Assembly (NCBI GenBank): GCA_003240625.1
Contig: QFMX01000003.1
Coordinates: 62,001 to 126,000, forward strand
DNA length: 64,000 nucleotides
Direction: 5' to 3'
DNA from: Sphingomonas taxi
GTDB taxonomy: Bacteria > Pseudomonadota > Alphaproteobacteria > Sphingomonadales > Sphingomonadaceae
The translations under genes were made by a program, and so were the position numbers. Shown here in pieces: positions 17,045-25,963 of this stretch; positions within the stretch are counted from its first letter, which is position 1; each line of letters starts with the position of its first letter. The notes under the pieces were generated by a model, which saw only the letters and a list, made by a program, of their open reading frames with translations, made no database searches and was not told the origin of the DNA.

Positions 17045-17671
17045 TTAGCGGCGGGCGGGCATCAGCGGGCCGCCGATTTCGGTCGCTGCGATGAACGCCG
17101 GACGGGCGCGCAGGCGATCGAGATACGCGGCGACGTCGGGGTGCTCCTTCAGCAATCCGGCGCTTTCGGCGATCGCGAGAATGTAGCACATCTGGATGTC
17201 GGCCAGCATCAGCTGCTCGCCCATCAGGTAGGGACCGTCCCCGACACCCGCACCGATATAGTCGAGCGTCTTGGTCACCTCGGCCCCGGTGAACTTGGCG
17301 AGGTCGTCTGGCAGTCCGCCCATCCGCTTGCCGAGCGACGTCATCATGATCGGCAGCGATGCCGAACTTTCGACATATTGCAGCCACTCGTCGTGGATCG
17401 CGGCCGCGTCGCTATCGACCGGCGGCGAGAAGCGACGGTCCCCGTAGCGCGCGTCGATATAGGACAGGATCGGTGCGCTCTCGGCCAGCGTCAGCGCGTC
17501 GTCGACGAGGACCGGCGCCTTGCCGAGCGGATGGATCGCCTTGAGCTCGGCCGGTGCACGGAAATTCTCGTCGCGGTCGTATTTGACGAGGTCGTATTCG
17601 ATGCCGAGCTCTTCGAGCAGCCAGAGCACGCGGATCGAGCGCGAATAGTTCAGGTGATGGAGGGTTAACAT
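17045..17671 (-). CDS. Glutathione S-transferase family protein
   Basis: The 208-residue protein has an N-terminal thioredoxin-fold domain (MLTLHHLNYSRSIRVLWLLE, LGKAPVLVDD, LAESAPILSYID) and an all-helical C-terminal domain (GEQLMLADIQMCY). The candidate catalytic residue is the Y or S in NYSRS. The substrate is not predictable. ATG 17671 has AAGGA five bases upstream. It converges on the DUF1190 gene with only 29 bases between and no clear terminator. Confidence 0.9.
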   Translation of the reverse strand: MLTLHHLNYSRSIRVLWLLEELGIEYDLVKYDRDENFRAPAELKAIHPLGKAPVLVDDALTLAESAPILSYIDARYGDRRFSPPVDSDAAAIHDEWLQYVESSASLPIMMTSLGKRMGGLPDDLAKFTGAEVTKTLDYIGAGVGDGPYLMGEQLMLADIQMCYILAIAESAGLLKEHPDVAAYLDRLRARPAFIAATEIGGPLMPARR

Positions 17672-17773
17672 AAGCGTCCTTCGACTAAGAATGTGCTGCA
17701 CCGCGGAACGGCCGGGCGGCATCGAAGGTTTCGTCGACCGTGACTCCGGAATTCTCCGGCAACGGAGAGACGT

Positions 17774-19189
17774 ATGACGAAGCTGACCTGCGACGTGGCG
17801 ATCATCGGCGCGGGCACCGCGGGCCTCGCCGCCGAGCGTAGCGCGCGTCGCAACGGTGCGAAGACGCTGCTGATCGACGAAGGCTTTGGCGGCACGACCT
17901 GCGCGAGCGTGGGGTGTATGCCGTCCAAGCTGTTGATCGCGGCTGGAAACGCAATGCATGCCGTGAAGCACGCTGGGGTGTTCGGGGTCGAGGCATCGGG
18001 CAAGGTCGACGGCGTCGCGGTGATGACGCGGGTTCGAAAGGAACGCGACGCGTTCGTCGCCGGGGTCGAGGCTTCGATCGACAAACTGCCCGACGACGTA
18101 AAGATCGAGGCGCGTGCGAAATTCGCCGGCGCGACGATCCTTTCGCTCGGCGATGGTCGCGAGGTTCATGCCAAGGCGGTGGTGATCGCGACGGGATCGA
18201 GCCCGATGATCCCCGCAATGTTCGACGCGGTGCGCGACCGGGTTCTGACCAACGAAAGCATCTTCGAACTGACGGACCTGCCGAAGTCGATCGGCGTCGT
18301 TGGTGCCGGCGCGCTCGGGCTCGAACTGGCGCAGGCGATGGCTCGGCTCGGGGTCGAGACGATGGTATTCGACACGGGCGAGACGATCGGTGGACTGAAG
18401 GACCGCCACGTCGCCGAGGCGTATCACGCGATCCTGTCGCGCGAGATGCCGATCCTGCTCGGCGTCGAACTCGAAGTGTCGCGCGAGGATGATGGCGTCG
18501 CGCTGTCCTGGGCGGGGTCGGCCACGGGACGGAAGCGCTTCGACTATCTGCTGGTCGCAACCGGGCGGCCACCGCAGATCAAGGAACTCGGGCTCGAAAC
18601 GACCGGCCTCTCGCTCGATGAGCACGGGATGCCGGACTATGACTGCGAGACGATGCAGTGCGGCACCGCGCCGATCTTCATCGCGGGTGACGCGGATCAT
18701 GACCGCGCGGTGCTGCACGAGGCGTCTTCCGAGGGGACGATTGCCGGGCGCAATGCGGCGAGCTATCCCGAGGTCACGCCGGGCAAGCGGACGGTGCCGT
18801 TCGCGATCACCTTCACGCATCCCAACGTTGCGGTGATCGGCAAGATCGCCATGGACGACGACGCTGACAGCGTGATCGGTACGGCCTCTTACGATGATCA
18901 AGGCCGAGCGAAGGTCGAGGCGTGCAACGCCGGGCTGGTGCGGTTCTATGCCGATCGCCGTGACGGGCGGCTGACCGGCGCGACGATGGCGGGGCCCGCG
19001 GTGGAGCATAGCGCGCACCTGATCGCGTGGGCGATCCAGAGCGGCTGGACCGCGACCGAGGTGCTCGATCTGCCCTTCTATCACCCGACGTTCGAGGAGG
19101 GGATGAAGGGCGCGCTGCGATCGATCTGCGCGGAGGTGCATGCCCCGACGCCGCCGGACCGCGATGACGGGTTTATTCCGGGGACGTAA
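17774..19189 (+). CDS. Dihydrolipoamide-dehydrogenase-like flavoprotein disulfide reductase
   Basis: The 471-residue flavoprotein belongs to the class I pyridine nucleotide-disulfide oxidoreductases. It has the FAD-binding GAGTAGLAAE near residue 11, the redox-active disulfide GGTTCASVGCMPSK (C-x4-C), an NAD(P)-binding VVGAGALGLELAQ near residue 178, a second FAD motif IFIAGDADHD, and the C-terminal active-site pair in FYHPTFEEGMKGALR. No lipoyl-domain partner or dehydrogenase-complex gene is adjacent, so it is probably not the main E3 of pyruvate dehydrogenase. It could serve a stand-alone reductase role. It is divergent from the GST gene. Confidence 0.85.
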   Translation: MTKLTCDVAIIGAGTAGLAAERSARRNGAKTLLIDEGFGGTTCASVGCMPSKLLIAAGNAMHAVKHAGVFGVEASGKVDGVAVMTRVRKERDAFVAGVEASIDKLPDDVKIEARAKFAGATILSLGDGREVHAKAVVIATGSSPMIPAMFDAVRDRVLTNESIFELTDLPKSIGVVGAGALGLELAQAMARLGVETMVFDTGETIGGLKDRHVAEAYHAILSREMPILLGVELEVSREDDGVALSWAGSATGRKRFDYLLVATGRPPQIKELGLETTGLSLDEHGMPDYDCETMQCGTAPIFIAGDADHDRAVLHEASSEGTIAGRNAASYPEVTPGKRTVPFAITFTHPNVAVIGKIAMDDDADSVIGTASYDDQGRAKVEACNAGLVRFYADRRDGRLTGATMAGPAVEHSAHLIAWAIQSGWTATEVLDLPFYHPTFEEGMKGALRSICAEVHAPTPPDRDDGFIPGT

Positions 19190-19192
19190 TCC

Positions 19193-19318
19193 GATCCTCT
19201 CCCGCAAGGGGGAGGTGGCTGGCGCTTGCCAGTCGGAGGGGGAGGAAAGGGCAACGGCGGTTCCATATCCTCCCCCTCCGTTACCTTCGGCGCCACCTCC
19301 CCCTTGCGGGGGAGGATC
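19193..19318. repeat. Intergenic inverted repeat, CTCCCCC...GGGGGAG family
   Basis: GATCCTCTCCCGCAAGGGGGAGGTGG at the left is answered by CCACCTCCCCCTTGCGGGGGAGGATC at the right, with an inner GGAGGGGGAGGA / TCCTCCCCCTCC pair. It lies between convergent genes (flavoprotein and a small minus-strand gene). Confidence 0.82.
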
Positions 19319-19330
19319 GAGGGGGTGGCG

Positions 19331-19531
19331 CTATTCCTCCAGATCGAGATACGCTACGACGTCGTTCTCGGTGGCCAGATACAGCCCCGCCTGGACATCC
19401 TCCTCCTGCTGCGCGGCGATCACCAGCGCCTCCTCCAACGGGCCGTAGAACAGCGTCGTTGCCGCCCCGCCCTCGCCGCTGTCGTCGAGGTGGTAGAGCC
19501 GAACCGACACGCTGGAAGAGATCGTACGCAT
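19331..19531 (-). CDS. Small hypothetical protein (66 aa)
   Basis: I do not recognise this 66-residue protein. It starts MRTISSSVSVRLYHLDDSG and is rich in acidic residues towards the end (NDVVAYLDLEE). It is probably an alpha/beta cytoplasmic protein with no signal or membrane segment. The ATG at 19531 has AAGG seven bases upstream; a longer in-frame form to 19585 is less well supported. It is divergent from paoA. It is called a gene because of its compact codon structure between a repeat and a divergent promoter region, with moderate confidence. Confidence 0.55.
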   Translation of the reverse strand: MRTISSSVSVRLYHLDDSGEGGAATTLFYGPLEEALVIAAQQEEDVQAGLYLATENDVVAYLDLEE

Positions 19532-19630
19532 TCCAATACCTTGCTCAAAGATTTTGCGGAACAAAACCGACACGGCCCGGCGCAACTTTGCCGCGCTTCG
19601 TCCGTTCGGGTATCAGATACAGGGGTTTAT

Positions 19631-20287
19631 ATGCATCACGATGAAACTTTTCCGGTGTCGCGCCGTGGCGTGATCGCTGGCGGCGTCGCGTCGGCCACCT
19701 TGGCGGCCGCACCCGTCGCGCAGGCCCAGACGCAGGACCAAGCACAGGGAACGACCCAACCAGCCCCACCGACCATGCCGGTCACGCTCAAGGTCAACGG
19801 CCGTACGACGAAACTGAACGTCGACACCCGCACTACGTTGCTCGACGCGCTGCGTGAGAATTTGAAGCTCGCCGGCACGAAGAAGGGCTGCGATCATGGC
19901 CAGTGCGGTGCGTGCACGGTGATCGTCGAGGGTCGCCGGATCAACAGCTGCCTGACGCTCGCGGTCATGCACGAAGGCGAGGAGATCACCACGATCGAAG
20001 GCCTCGGCACGCCCGAGAAGCTGCACGCGATGCAGGCGGCGTTCGTCAAACATGACGGCTATCAGTGCGGATACTGCACCCCCGGCCAGATCTGCTCGGC
20101 AGTCGCCACGCTCGGCGAGATCAAGGCCGGCATCCCCAGCCACGTCACCGGCGATATCGCTGCTCAGCCGACCGTCACCACCGACGAGCTTCGCGAGCGG
20201 ATGAGCGGCAACATTTGCCGCTGCGGCGCCTATTCGAACATCATCGACGCGATCCACGACGTCGCCGGTACGGAGCGCACGGCATGA
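19631..20287 (+). CDS. paoA: Tat-exported [2Fe-2S] subunit of PaoABC-type aldehyde dehydrogenase
   Basis: The 218-residue small subunit carries both [2Fe-2S] sites of the xanthine oxidase family: the plant-ferredoxin-type site C87, C92, C95, C107 (GCDHGQCGACTV, NSCL) and the helical site C146, C149, C196, C198 (QCGYCTPGQ, ICRCGAYSN). It begins with a twin-arginine signal (SRRGVIAGG, then a hydrophobic stretch and AQA), so the heterotrimer is exported folded to the periplasm, as E. coli PaoABC is. The stop overlaps the paoB start (ATGA). Confidence 0.93.
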   Translation: MHHDETFPVSRRGVIAGGVASATLAAAPVAQAQTQDQAQGTTQPAPPTMPVTLKVNGRTTKLNVDTRTTLLDALRENLKLAGTKKGCDHGQCGACTVIVEGRRINSCLTLAVMHEGEEITTIEGLGTPEKLHAMQAAFVKHDGYQCGYCTPGQICSAVATLGEIKAGIPSHVTGDIAAQPTVTTDELRERMSGNICRCGAYSNIIDAIHDVAGTERTA

Positions 20288-21234
20288 AGGCCTTCACCTA
20301 CGAGCGGGCGACGTCGGCGAAGGAAGCCGCTAGCGCCGCGGTTCGCACGCCGGGCGCGAAGTTCATCGCGGGCGGGACCAACCTGCTCGACCTGATGAAG
20401 CTCCAGATCGAAACGCCGCAGCACCTGATCGACGTCAACGGCGTGGGCCTCGACAAGATCACGCCCACCTCCGAGGGCGGTCTCCGCGTCGGCGCGCTGG
20501 TCCGCAACACCGATCTCGCTGCCGACGCTCGCGTGCGGAAGGATTATGGCGTGCTGAGCCGAGCGCTGGTGTCCGGCGCGTCTGGCCAGCTTCGCAACAA
20601 GGCGACGACCGCGGGCAATTTGCTCCAGCGGACGCGGTGCCCGTATTTCTACGACACCACCAAGCCCTGCAACAAGCGTCAGCCCGGCAGCGGTTGCGCG
20701 GCGATCGGCGGGTTCAATCGCAACTTGGCCATCATGGGCACGAGCGAGGCATGCATCGCCACGCATCCGAGCGACATGGCGGTTGCTATGCGCGTGCTCG
20801 ATGCGACCGTCGAGACGGTGAACGCGGCAGGCGAGACGCGCGCGATCCCGATCGCAGACTTCCACCGCCTTCCCGGCGCGACGCCGAACATCGAGACGTC
20901 GTTGGCGCCGGGTGAGTTGATCACTGCCGTCACGCTGCCGAAGCCGATCGGCGGCACGCACATCTACCAGAAGGTACGTGACCGCGCATCGTATGCGTTC
21001 GCGCTGATCTCGGTTGCTGCGGTGATCCAGCCGGGCGGCCGCGGGCGTCTCGCCTTCGGGGGGCTCGCGCACAAGCCATGGCGCGTCGAGGCTGCCGAGG
21101 CGCAGATGCCCAACGGCGCCAAGGCGACCGCATCGGCGGTCCTCGCCGGCGCCCGCACCACATCACAGAACGCGTTCAAGCTGCCGTTGGTCGAACGCAC
21201 CATCGGCGCCGTGTTCGAAGAAGCGAAGGCCTGA
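20284..21234 (+). CDS. paoB: FAD-binding subunit of PaoABC-type aldehyde dehydrogenase
   Basis: The 316-residue medium subunit has the FAD-binding loops KFIAGGTNLLDLMK and RNKATTAGNLLQRTRCPYF. Unlike ordinary xanthine dehydrogenase, it keeps cysteines for the extra [4Fe-4S] cluster typical of PaoB (RTRC, KPCNKR, GSGC, SEAC). It overlaps paoA by four bases and is followed by paoC five bases later. It has no export signal and would travel with PaoA. Confidence 0.93.
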   Translation: MKAFTYERATSAKEAASAAVRTPGAKFIAGGTNLLDLMKLQIETPQHLIDVNGVGLDKITPTSEGGLRVGALVRNTDLAADARVRKDYGVLSRALVSGASGQLRNKATTAGNLLQRTRCPYFYDTTKPCNKRQPGSGCAAIGGFNRNLAIMGTSEACIATHPSDMAVAMRVLDATVETVNAAGETRAIPIADFHRLPGATPNIETSLAPGELITAVTLPKPIGGTHIYQKVRDRASYAFALISVAAVIQPGGRGRLAFGGLAHKPWRVEAAEAQMPNGAKATASAVLAGARTTSQNAFKLPLVERTIGAVFEEAKA

Positions 21235-21239
21235 CGCCC

Positions 21240-23432
21240 ATGAAGTTCGATACCCCCGCCACGGCGAACCCGACCGACCGCATGAAGGTGCTCGGCCAGC
21301 CGATCGACCGCGTCGACGGCAAGCTGAAGACCACCGGCACTGCACATTATGCCTATGAGCGTAGCGACGTCGCGCCCGATGCGGCCTATGGCTATATTCT
21401 GGGTTCGGCGATCGCCAAAGGCCGGATCGAGAGCATCGACGACGCCGACGCGAAGGCCGCGCCTGGCGTGCTCGCGATCGTCACCTACAAGAATGCCGGC
21501 ACGGTCGCCAAGGCCAAGGCACATACCGCGCGGATGCTCGCTGGCCCCGACGTCCAGCATTACGATCAGGCGGTTGCCGTCGTCGTCGCCGAGACCTTCG
21601 AACAGGCCCGCGCTGCCGCCAAGCTGTTGCGTGTCAATTACGCCCGGACCGCCGGCAGCTTCGATCTCGAAGCGGGCAAGGCATCGGCCGCCAAGCCCAA
21701 GGACGGCAATCCCGATACCGCCGTGGGCAATTTCGTGGGCGCGTTCGCCAAGGCGGCTGTCAAGGTCGACGAGCAATATACGACGCCCGACCAGAGCCAC
21801 TCGATGATGGAGCCGCATTCTACGACGGCCGCTTGGAAGGGCGACAAGCTGACCCTGTGGACGTCGAACCAGATGATCAACTGGGCGGTCCGGGACATGA
21901 GCGAGACCTTGGGCATGCCGAAGGAAAACATCCATGTGATGTCGCCCTATGTCGGCGGAGGCTTCGGCTCAAAGCTGTGGATCCGTAGCGATGCGGTGAT
22001 GGCGGCGCTCGGGTCGCGCGCGATCGGCGGGCGTCCGGTGAAGCTGGCGCTCGCGCGTCCGCAGGTGATGAACAACACCACGCATCGGCCAGCGACCATC
22101 CAGCGTCTCCGCATCGGCGCGCAGAAGGATGGCAAGATCACCGCGATCGCGCATGAGAGCTGGTCGGGCGATCTGCCCGGCGGTGGTCCAGAGACTGCGC
22201 CGAACGCGACCCGTCTGCTCTACGCCGGCGCCAATCGCATGACCGCGACGCGTCTTGCCGTGCTCGACCTTCCCGAGGGCAACGCGATGCGCGCGCCGGG
22301 CGAGGCGGTCGGCCTGCTCGCGCTCGAAGCGGCGATGGACGAGCTTGCCGAGAAGCTGAAGATGGACCCGGTCCAGTTGCGCATCATCAACGATACGCAG
22401 GTTGATCCCGAAAAGCCGTCGCGGCAGTTCTCGCAGCGCGATCTGGTCGGCTGTCTAAAGACCGGCGCCGAACGCTTCGGCTGGAACAAGCGCAACCCCG
22501 TCCCCGGTCAGGTCCGCGACGGGCGCTGGCTGGTCGGCATGGGCATGGCCTCGGCGTTCCGCGACAACGTCACGATGAAGTCCGGCGCACGCGTGGGTAT
22601 CGACAAGAAGGGCGTCGTCACCGTCGCCACCGACATGACCGACATCGGTACCGGTAGCTACACGATCATCGCGCAGACCGCCGCCGAGATGATGGGCGTC
22701 CCCGTCGACAAGGTCATCGTCCTGCTCGGCGACAGCAGCTTCCCGGCCTCGTCGGGCTCGGGCGGTCAGTGGGGCGGCAACAGCTCGACCGCTGGCGTCT
22801 ACGCAGCGTGCATGGCGCTGCGGGACTCGGTTGCGCGGAAACTCGGGTTCAACTCGACCGACGTCGTGTTCGAGGACGGCAAGGTGAAGTCGGGCAACCG
22901 CAGCGTCTCGCTGTCGGAGGCCGCCGGCGATGCCGGCCTGTCCGCCGAGGACTCGATCGAGTTCGGCGATCTGACCAAGACCTACGCGCAGGCCACGTTC
23001 GGCGCGCATTTCGTCGAGGTCGGCGTCGACTCGGCGACCGGCGAGATCCGCGTCCGCCGGATGAGCGGCGCATTCGCCGCGGGTCGTATCCTCAACCCTA
23101 AATCGGCGCGCAGCCAGGTGATCGGGGCAATGACGATGGGCGTCGGCGCGGCGTTGATGGAGGACGCGATTGTCGACAAGCGCTTCGGCTATTTCGTCAA
23201 CCACGACCTCGCCGAATATCACGTCCCCGCCCATGCCGACATTCCGATGCAGGACGTGTTCTTCATGGACGAACTCGACGAAAAGTCCTCGCCGATGAAG
23301 GCCAAGGGGATCGGCGAACTCGGTCTTTGCGGGGTCGGGGCGGCGATCGCCAACGCGGTCTACAACGCGTGCGGCGTCCGCATCCGCGAATACCCGCTGA
23401 CGCTCGACAAGGTCATCGGCAAGATGGCTTGA
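21240..23432 (+). CDS. paoC: Molybdenum-cofactor subunit of PaoABC-type aldehyde dehydrogenase
   Basis: The 730-residue large subunit binds the molybdenum cofactor, probably as molybdopterin cytosine dinucleotide. It carries YVGGGFGSKLWIR, the GSGGQWGGNSS loop, and the conserved base glutamate E693 in KGIGELGLCG, which starts hydroxylation of the aldehyde. With PaoA and PaoB it would oxidise a range of aldehydes in the periplasm. No dedicated XdhC/PaoD-type maturation chaperone is adjacent, so that function must be encoded elsewhere. A paralogous set lies at 47583-51420. Confidence 0.93.
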   Translation: MKFDTPATANPTDRMKVLGQPIDRVDGKLKTTGTAHYAYERSDVAPDAAYGYILGSAIAKGRIESIDDADAKAAPGVLAIVTYKNAGTVAKAKAHTARMLAGPDVQHYDQAVAVVVAETFEQARAAAKLLRVNYARTAGSFDLEAGKASAAKPKDGNPDTAVGNFVGAFAKAAVKVDEQYTTPDQSHSMMEPHSTTAAWKGDKLTLWTSNQMINWAVRDMSETLGMPKENIHVMSPYVGGGFGSKLWIRSDAVMAALGSRAIGGRPVKLALARPQVMNNTTHRPATIQRLRIGAQKDGKITAIAHESWSGDLPGGGPETAPNATRLLYAGANRMTATRLAVLDLPEGNAMRAPGEAVGLLALEAAMDELAEKLKMDPVQLRIINDTQVDPEKPSRQFSQRDLVGCLKTGAERFGWNKRNPVPGQVRDGRWLVGMGMASAFRDNVTMKSGARVGIDKKGVVTVATDMTDIGTGSYTIIAQTAAEMMGVPVDKVIVLLGDSSFPASSGSGGQWGGNSSTAGVYAACMALRDSVARKLGFNSTDVVFEDGKVKSGNRSVSLSEAAGDAGLSAEDSIEFGDLTKTYAQATFGAHFVEVGVDSATGEIRVRRMSGAFAAGRILNPKSARSQVIGAMTMGVGAALMEDAIVDKRFGYFVNHDLAEYHVPAHADIPMQDVFFMDELDEKSSPMKAKGIGELGLCGVGAAIANAVYNACGVRIREYPLTLDKVIGKMA

Positions 23433-23438
23433 TCATAG

Positions 23439-23473
23439 GCTCCCCGGTGTCATGCCGAATGACGCCGGGGAGC
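23439..23473. terminator. Hairpin between paoC and the convergent Crp/Fnr gene
   Basis: A 15-base arm GCTCCCCGGTGTCAT (23439-23453) pairs with ATGACGCCGGGGAGC (23459-23473) with one G-T wobble and a five-base loop. It starts six bases after the paoC stop. There is no T-run, but position and stability suit a bidirectional terminator. Confidence 0.65.
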
Positions 23474-23496
23474 ACATGGCGGAATGCTGCGATCGA

Positions 23497-24162
23497 CTAT
23501 TCCGTGGCGATGCCGTGCAACCCTGCCAGATCGAGTATCCGTATTCGGGCATAAGCGACCGCCACGAGGCCTTCGCGCTCGAAGGTCTTCAGGTGGCGGT
23601 TGAGGGTTTGGCGGGCGATACCGACAATTGCCGCAAGTTCGTCCTGTCGGATGATGACGCTGCCATCGCCGGCGACCGAGGCGCGCAGAAGCGCAAGGGC
23701 CAGTCGCACCCGGATACTCTGGCCGATGCTGTTGGCGATGAACCGCAGCGCGGTGCGCTGATGCGCGCAAACCAGCAGCCCGAGATCGCGACACAACTCC
23801 GGTTTTAACGCGGCTGCCCGGGCGAACGCGGGCATCGGAACGTGTAGCAGGCGGGCGGATCCGAACGCCGTCGCTTCATGAGGACGCGGCAGCCCATCGA
23901 GCGTCGACAACTCGCCGAACCAGGTCCCCGGCCGCACGATCAGCGCCAGCAATTCGGCGCCGTTCACGGAGAGGCCCTTCAACCGCACCTGGCCCTCCAG
24001 CACCGCCCACAGGCCGTTTGGCGGATCGCCTAGCCCATAGATTCGTGCACCGGCCGCGAGCAGTTCGACCCGGGCCTCACGCAGCAACGCCTCGCGACGC
24101 TCCGCAGCCATGGTTGCAAACCACGGATCGGCTGCCAGCGTTTCGATGTCCAAATCGCCCAT
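23497..24162 (-). CDS. Crp/Fnr-family transcriptional regulator
   Basis: The 221-residue regulator has an N-terminal cyclic-nucleotide-binding-like beta roll (VLEGQVRLKGLSVNGAE, GTWFGELSTLDGLPRPHEATA) and a C-terminal winged helix (IIRQDELAAIVGIARQTLNRHLKTFEREGLV). The Fnr iron-sulfur cysteines are absent from the N terminus, so it is not an oxygen sensor of that type. It is divergent from a class II aldolase gene. A 16-base near-palindrome between the two starts is a candidate operator. Confidence 0.88.
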   Translation of the reverse strand: MGDLDIETLAADPWFATMAAERREALLREARVELLAAGARIYGLGDPPNGLWAVLEGQVRLKGLSVNGAELLALIVRPGTWFGELSTLDGLPRPHEATAFGSARLLHVPMPAFARAAALKPELCRDLGLLVCAHQRTALRFIANSIGQSIRVRLALALLRASVAGDGSVIIRQDELAAIVGIARQTLNRHLKTFEREGLVAVAYARIRILDLAGLHGIATE

Positions 24163-24191
24163 CGGATCATTTTTACCCGGTTCGGCGAGAT

Positions 24192-24207
24192 TGTCACCAT
24201 CGCGACA
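24192..24207. promoter_or_regulatory. Candidate Crp/Fnr-type operator
   Basis: TGTCAC-CATC-GCGACA is a near-perfect palindrome with six-base arms and one mismatch, the size of Crp/Fnr half-site pairs. It lies between the divergent crp-type gene and the aldolase gene. Binding by that regulator is inferred from position. Confidence 0.35.
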
Positions 24208-24255
24208 TTCTTATCGCGCCGACTGCCGTATCCTTGCTCAACGATAAGGAGACGG

Positions 24256-25038
24256 ATGATGGCTACGGCACTCAAGGCGATGGAAACGATACAGGATCAG
24301 GTATCCGCCGAGGAATGGGCGCTGCGCGTCGATCTGGCGGCGGCCTATCGGCTGGTCGCGCTTTACGGTTGGGACGATTTGATCTTCACGCATCTGTCGG
24401 CGCGCGTGCCGGGGCCCGATCATCATTTCCTAATCAATCCGTACACGCACATGTTCGAGGAGATCACCGCGTCGTCGCTGGTGAAGATCGACGTCGACGG
24501 CAACAAGGTCATGGACACGCCCGCGCCGGTCAACCGCGCCGGCTTCGTGATCCACTCCGCGATCCACGCCGGGCGCGACGATGCGGTCGCGGTGCTGCAT
24601 CTCCACACCCCCCACGGCCAGGCGGTATCGGCGATGGCGGAAGGTCTTCTCCCGCATACCCAGACCGCGATGATCGCCGGGCACGACGTCGCGTATCACG
24701 ATTTCGAGGGCATCGCGACCGAACTGGAGGAACGCGAACGGCTGGTCGAGGATCTCGGCACGAAGAACTCGATGATCCTGCGCAATCACGGCACGCTGAC
24801 CGTGGGCGAATCCGTTCCGCAGGCCTTTCTCCGCATGTATTTCCTGGAGCGAGCGTGCGAGGCGCAGGTCCTGATGCTGAGCGCCGGCCGGGATAACCTA
24901 AACAGGCCGAACCAAGGCGTCGCCGAAAAGGTCGAGGGCCAGTCGAGCGGTCCCGGTATGCGGATGCTCGCCGATGGCCTTGCCTGGCCGGCGCTGCTGC
25001 GCAAGCTCGACCGCGTCAATCCGGGCTATCGCGACTGA
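24256..25038 (+). CDS. Class II aldolase/adducin-family protein
   Basis: The 260-residue protein has the class II aldolase fold. The metal-binding histidines are in VLHLHTPHG and the second set in MILRNHGTLTVG, with FINPYTHMFEEIT-like substrate loop text nearby (LINPYTHMFEEIT). AAGGA at 24246-24250 supports the ATG at 24256; a second ATG follows directly. Family members act on phosphorylated sugars or serve other roles, and the substrate cannot be assigned. Confidence 0.88.
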   Translation: MMATALKAMETIQDQVSAEEWALRVDLAAAYRLVALYGWDDLIFTHLSARVPGPDHHFLINPYTHMFEEITASSLVKIDVDGNKVMDTPAPVNRAGFVIHSAIHAGRDDAVAVLHLHTPHGQAVSAMAEGLLPHTQTAMIAGHDVAYHDFEGIATELEERERLVEDLGTKNSMILRNHGTLTVGESVPQAFLRMYFLERACEAQVLMLSAGRDNLNRPNQGVAEKVEGQSSGPGMRMLADGLAWPALLRKLDRVNPGYRD

Positions 25039-25224
25039 CGGACGCCATCGCCTCCCGTCAGGCGTAGGCGTCCGCGTTCCGCTAGATGGCGCATGGTCGC
25101 GCGTGCGATCGCCAGCATCGTGCCGGCGATCTCGAACGCGGCCATGTGCATTGTCACGCAGAACTTGCGGGCAGCCAAACGCTCGAGTTGCGCGTTCAGG
25201 CGGACCAATACGGAGAGACCAGCG

Positions 25225-25809
25225 ATGAAACTCTACTATTCGCCCGGTGCCTGCAGTCTGGCCGATCACATCGCCTTGCACGAGGCAGGGCTGTCGTTCG
25301 ATCACGAGAAGGTCGATCTGAAGACCAAGCGGACCGAAAGCGGCGCCGATTACACGGCGATCAATCCGAAGGGCTATGTCCCTGCGCTCACGCTCGACAC
25401 GGGCGAGACGCTCAGCGAGAACATCGCGATTCTCGACTGGATCGCCCATCTGGATACCGCGCTGAAGCCGACCGGGCCGATGGGCCACACGCATCTGATC
25501 GAAGCCCTGGCGTTCATTTCCACCGAGATCCACAAGAGCTTCAAGCCGTTCTTCGCCGGTGGCAGCGACGAGGAAAAGGCCAAGGCCGGCGCGGTCATCG
25601 TCAAGCGGATGACCTATCTCGCCAACACGATGGAGGGCGACTATCTGTTCGGTGCGGCAGTCAGCGCGGCGGACTGCTATCTGTTCGTGATGCTGCTGTG
25701 GGCAGCGAAGAACAAGTTGGATGCGCCTGCCAAGTTGGTCGCCTTCCGCGAACGCATGATGGCGCGCCCGGCCGTGCACGAAGCGATGCGCCACGAGGGG
25801 CTCATCTAG
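25225..25809 (+). CDS. Beta-class glutathione S-transferase
   Basis: The 194-residue protein begins MKLYYSPGACSLADHIALHE. The cysteine at residue 10 in SPGACSL is the mark of bacterial beta-class GSTs, which bind glutathione through a mixed disulfide. The second domain has FGAAVSAADCYLFVML. GGAGAG is upstream of the ATG at 25225; a longer in-frame version from 25093 has no family support. It converges on the MFS gene across a strong hairpin. Confidence 0.92.
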   Translation: MKLYYSPGACSLADHIALHEAGLSFDHEKVDLKTKRTESGADYTAINPKGYVPALTLDTGETLSENIAILDWIAHLDTALKPTGPMGHTHLIEALAFISTEIHKSFKPFFAGGSDEEKAKAGAVIVKRMTYLANTMEGDYLFGAAVSAADCYLFVMLLWAAKNKLDAPAKLVAFRERMMARPAVHEAMRHEGLI

Positions 25810-25904
25810 AATGGCGCAACGCATCGTGCGGGGCGGCGGGCGTGGAGGAAGCGCCCTCACCTGCCCCGCAACGTCCCGACAATAAGGCGGGCTGGAACGC
25901 AGGA

Positions 25905-25937
25905 CGGCGCCGATCCGGTTCTGCCGGATCGACGCCG
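25905..25937. terminator. Hairpin between convergent GST and MFS genes
   Basis: GGCGCCGATCCGG (25906-25918) pairs with CCGGATCGACGCC (25924-25936) with one mismatch and a five-base loop, extended by one further C-G pair. It is the only structure in the 154-base gap and suits a bidirectional terminator. Confidence 0.65.
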
Positions 25938-25963
25938 CCCTCGGCTCAAGGTTTCAGCTACGG

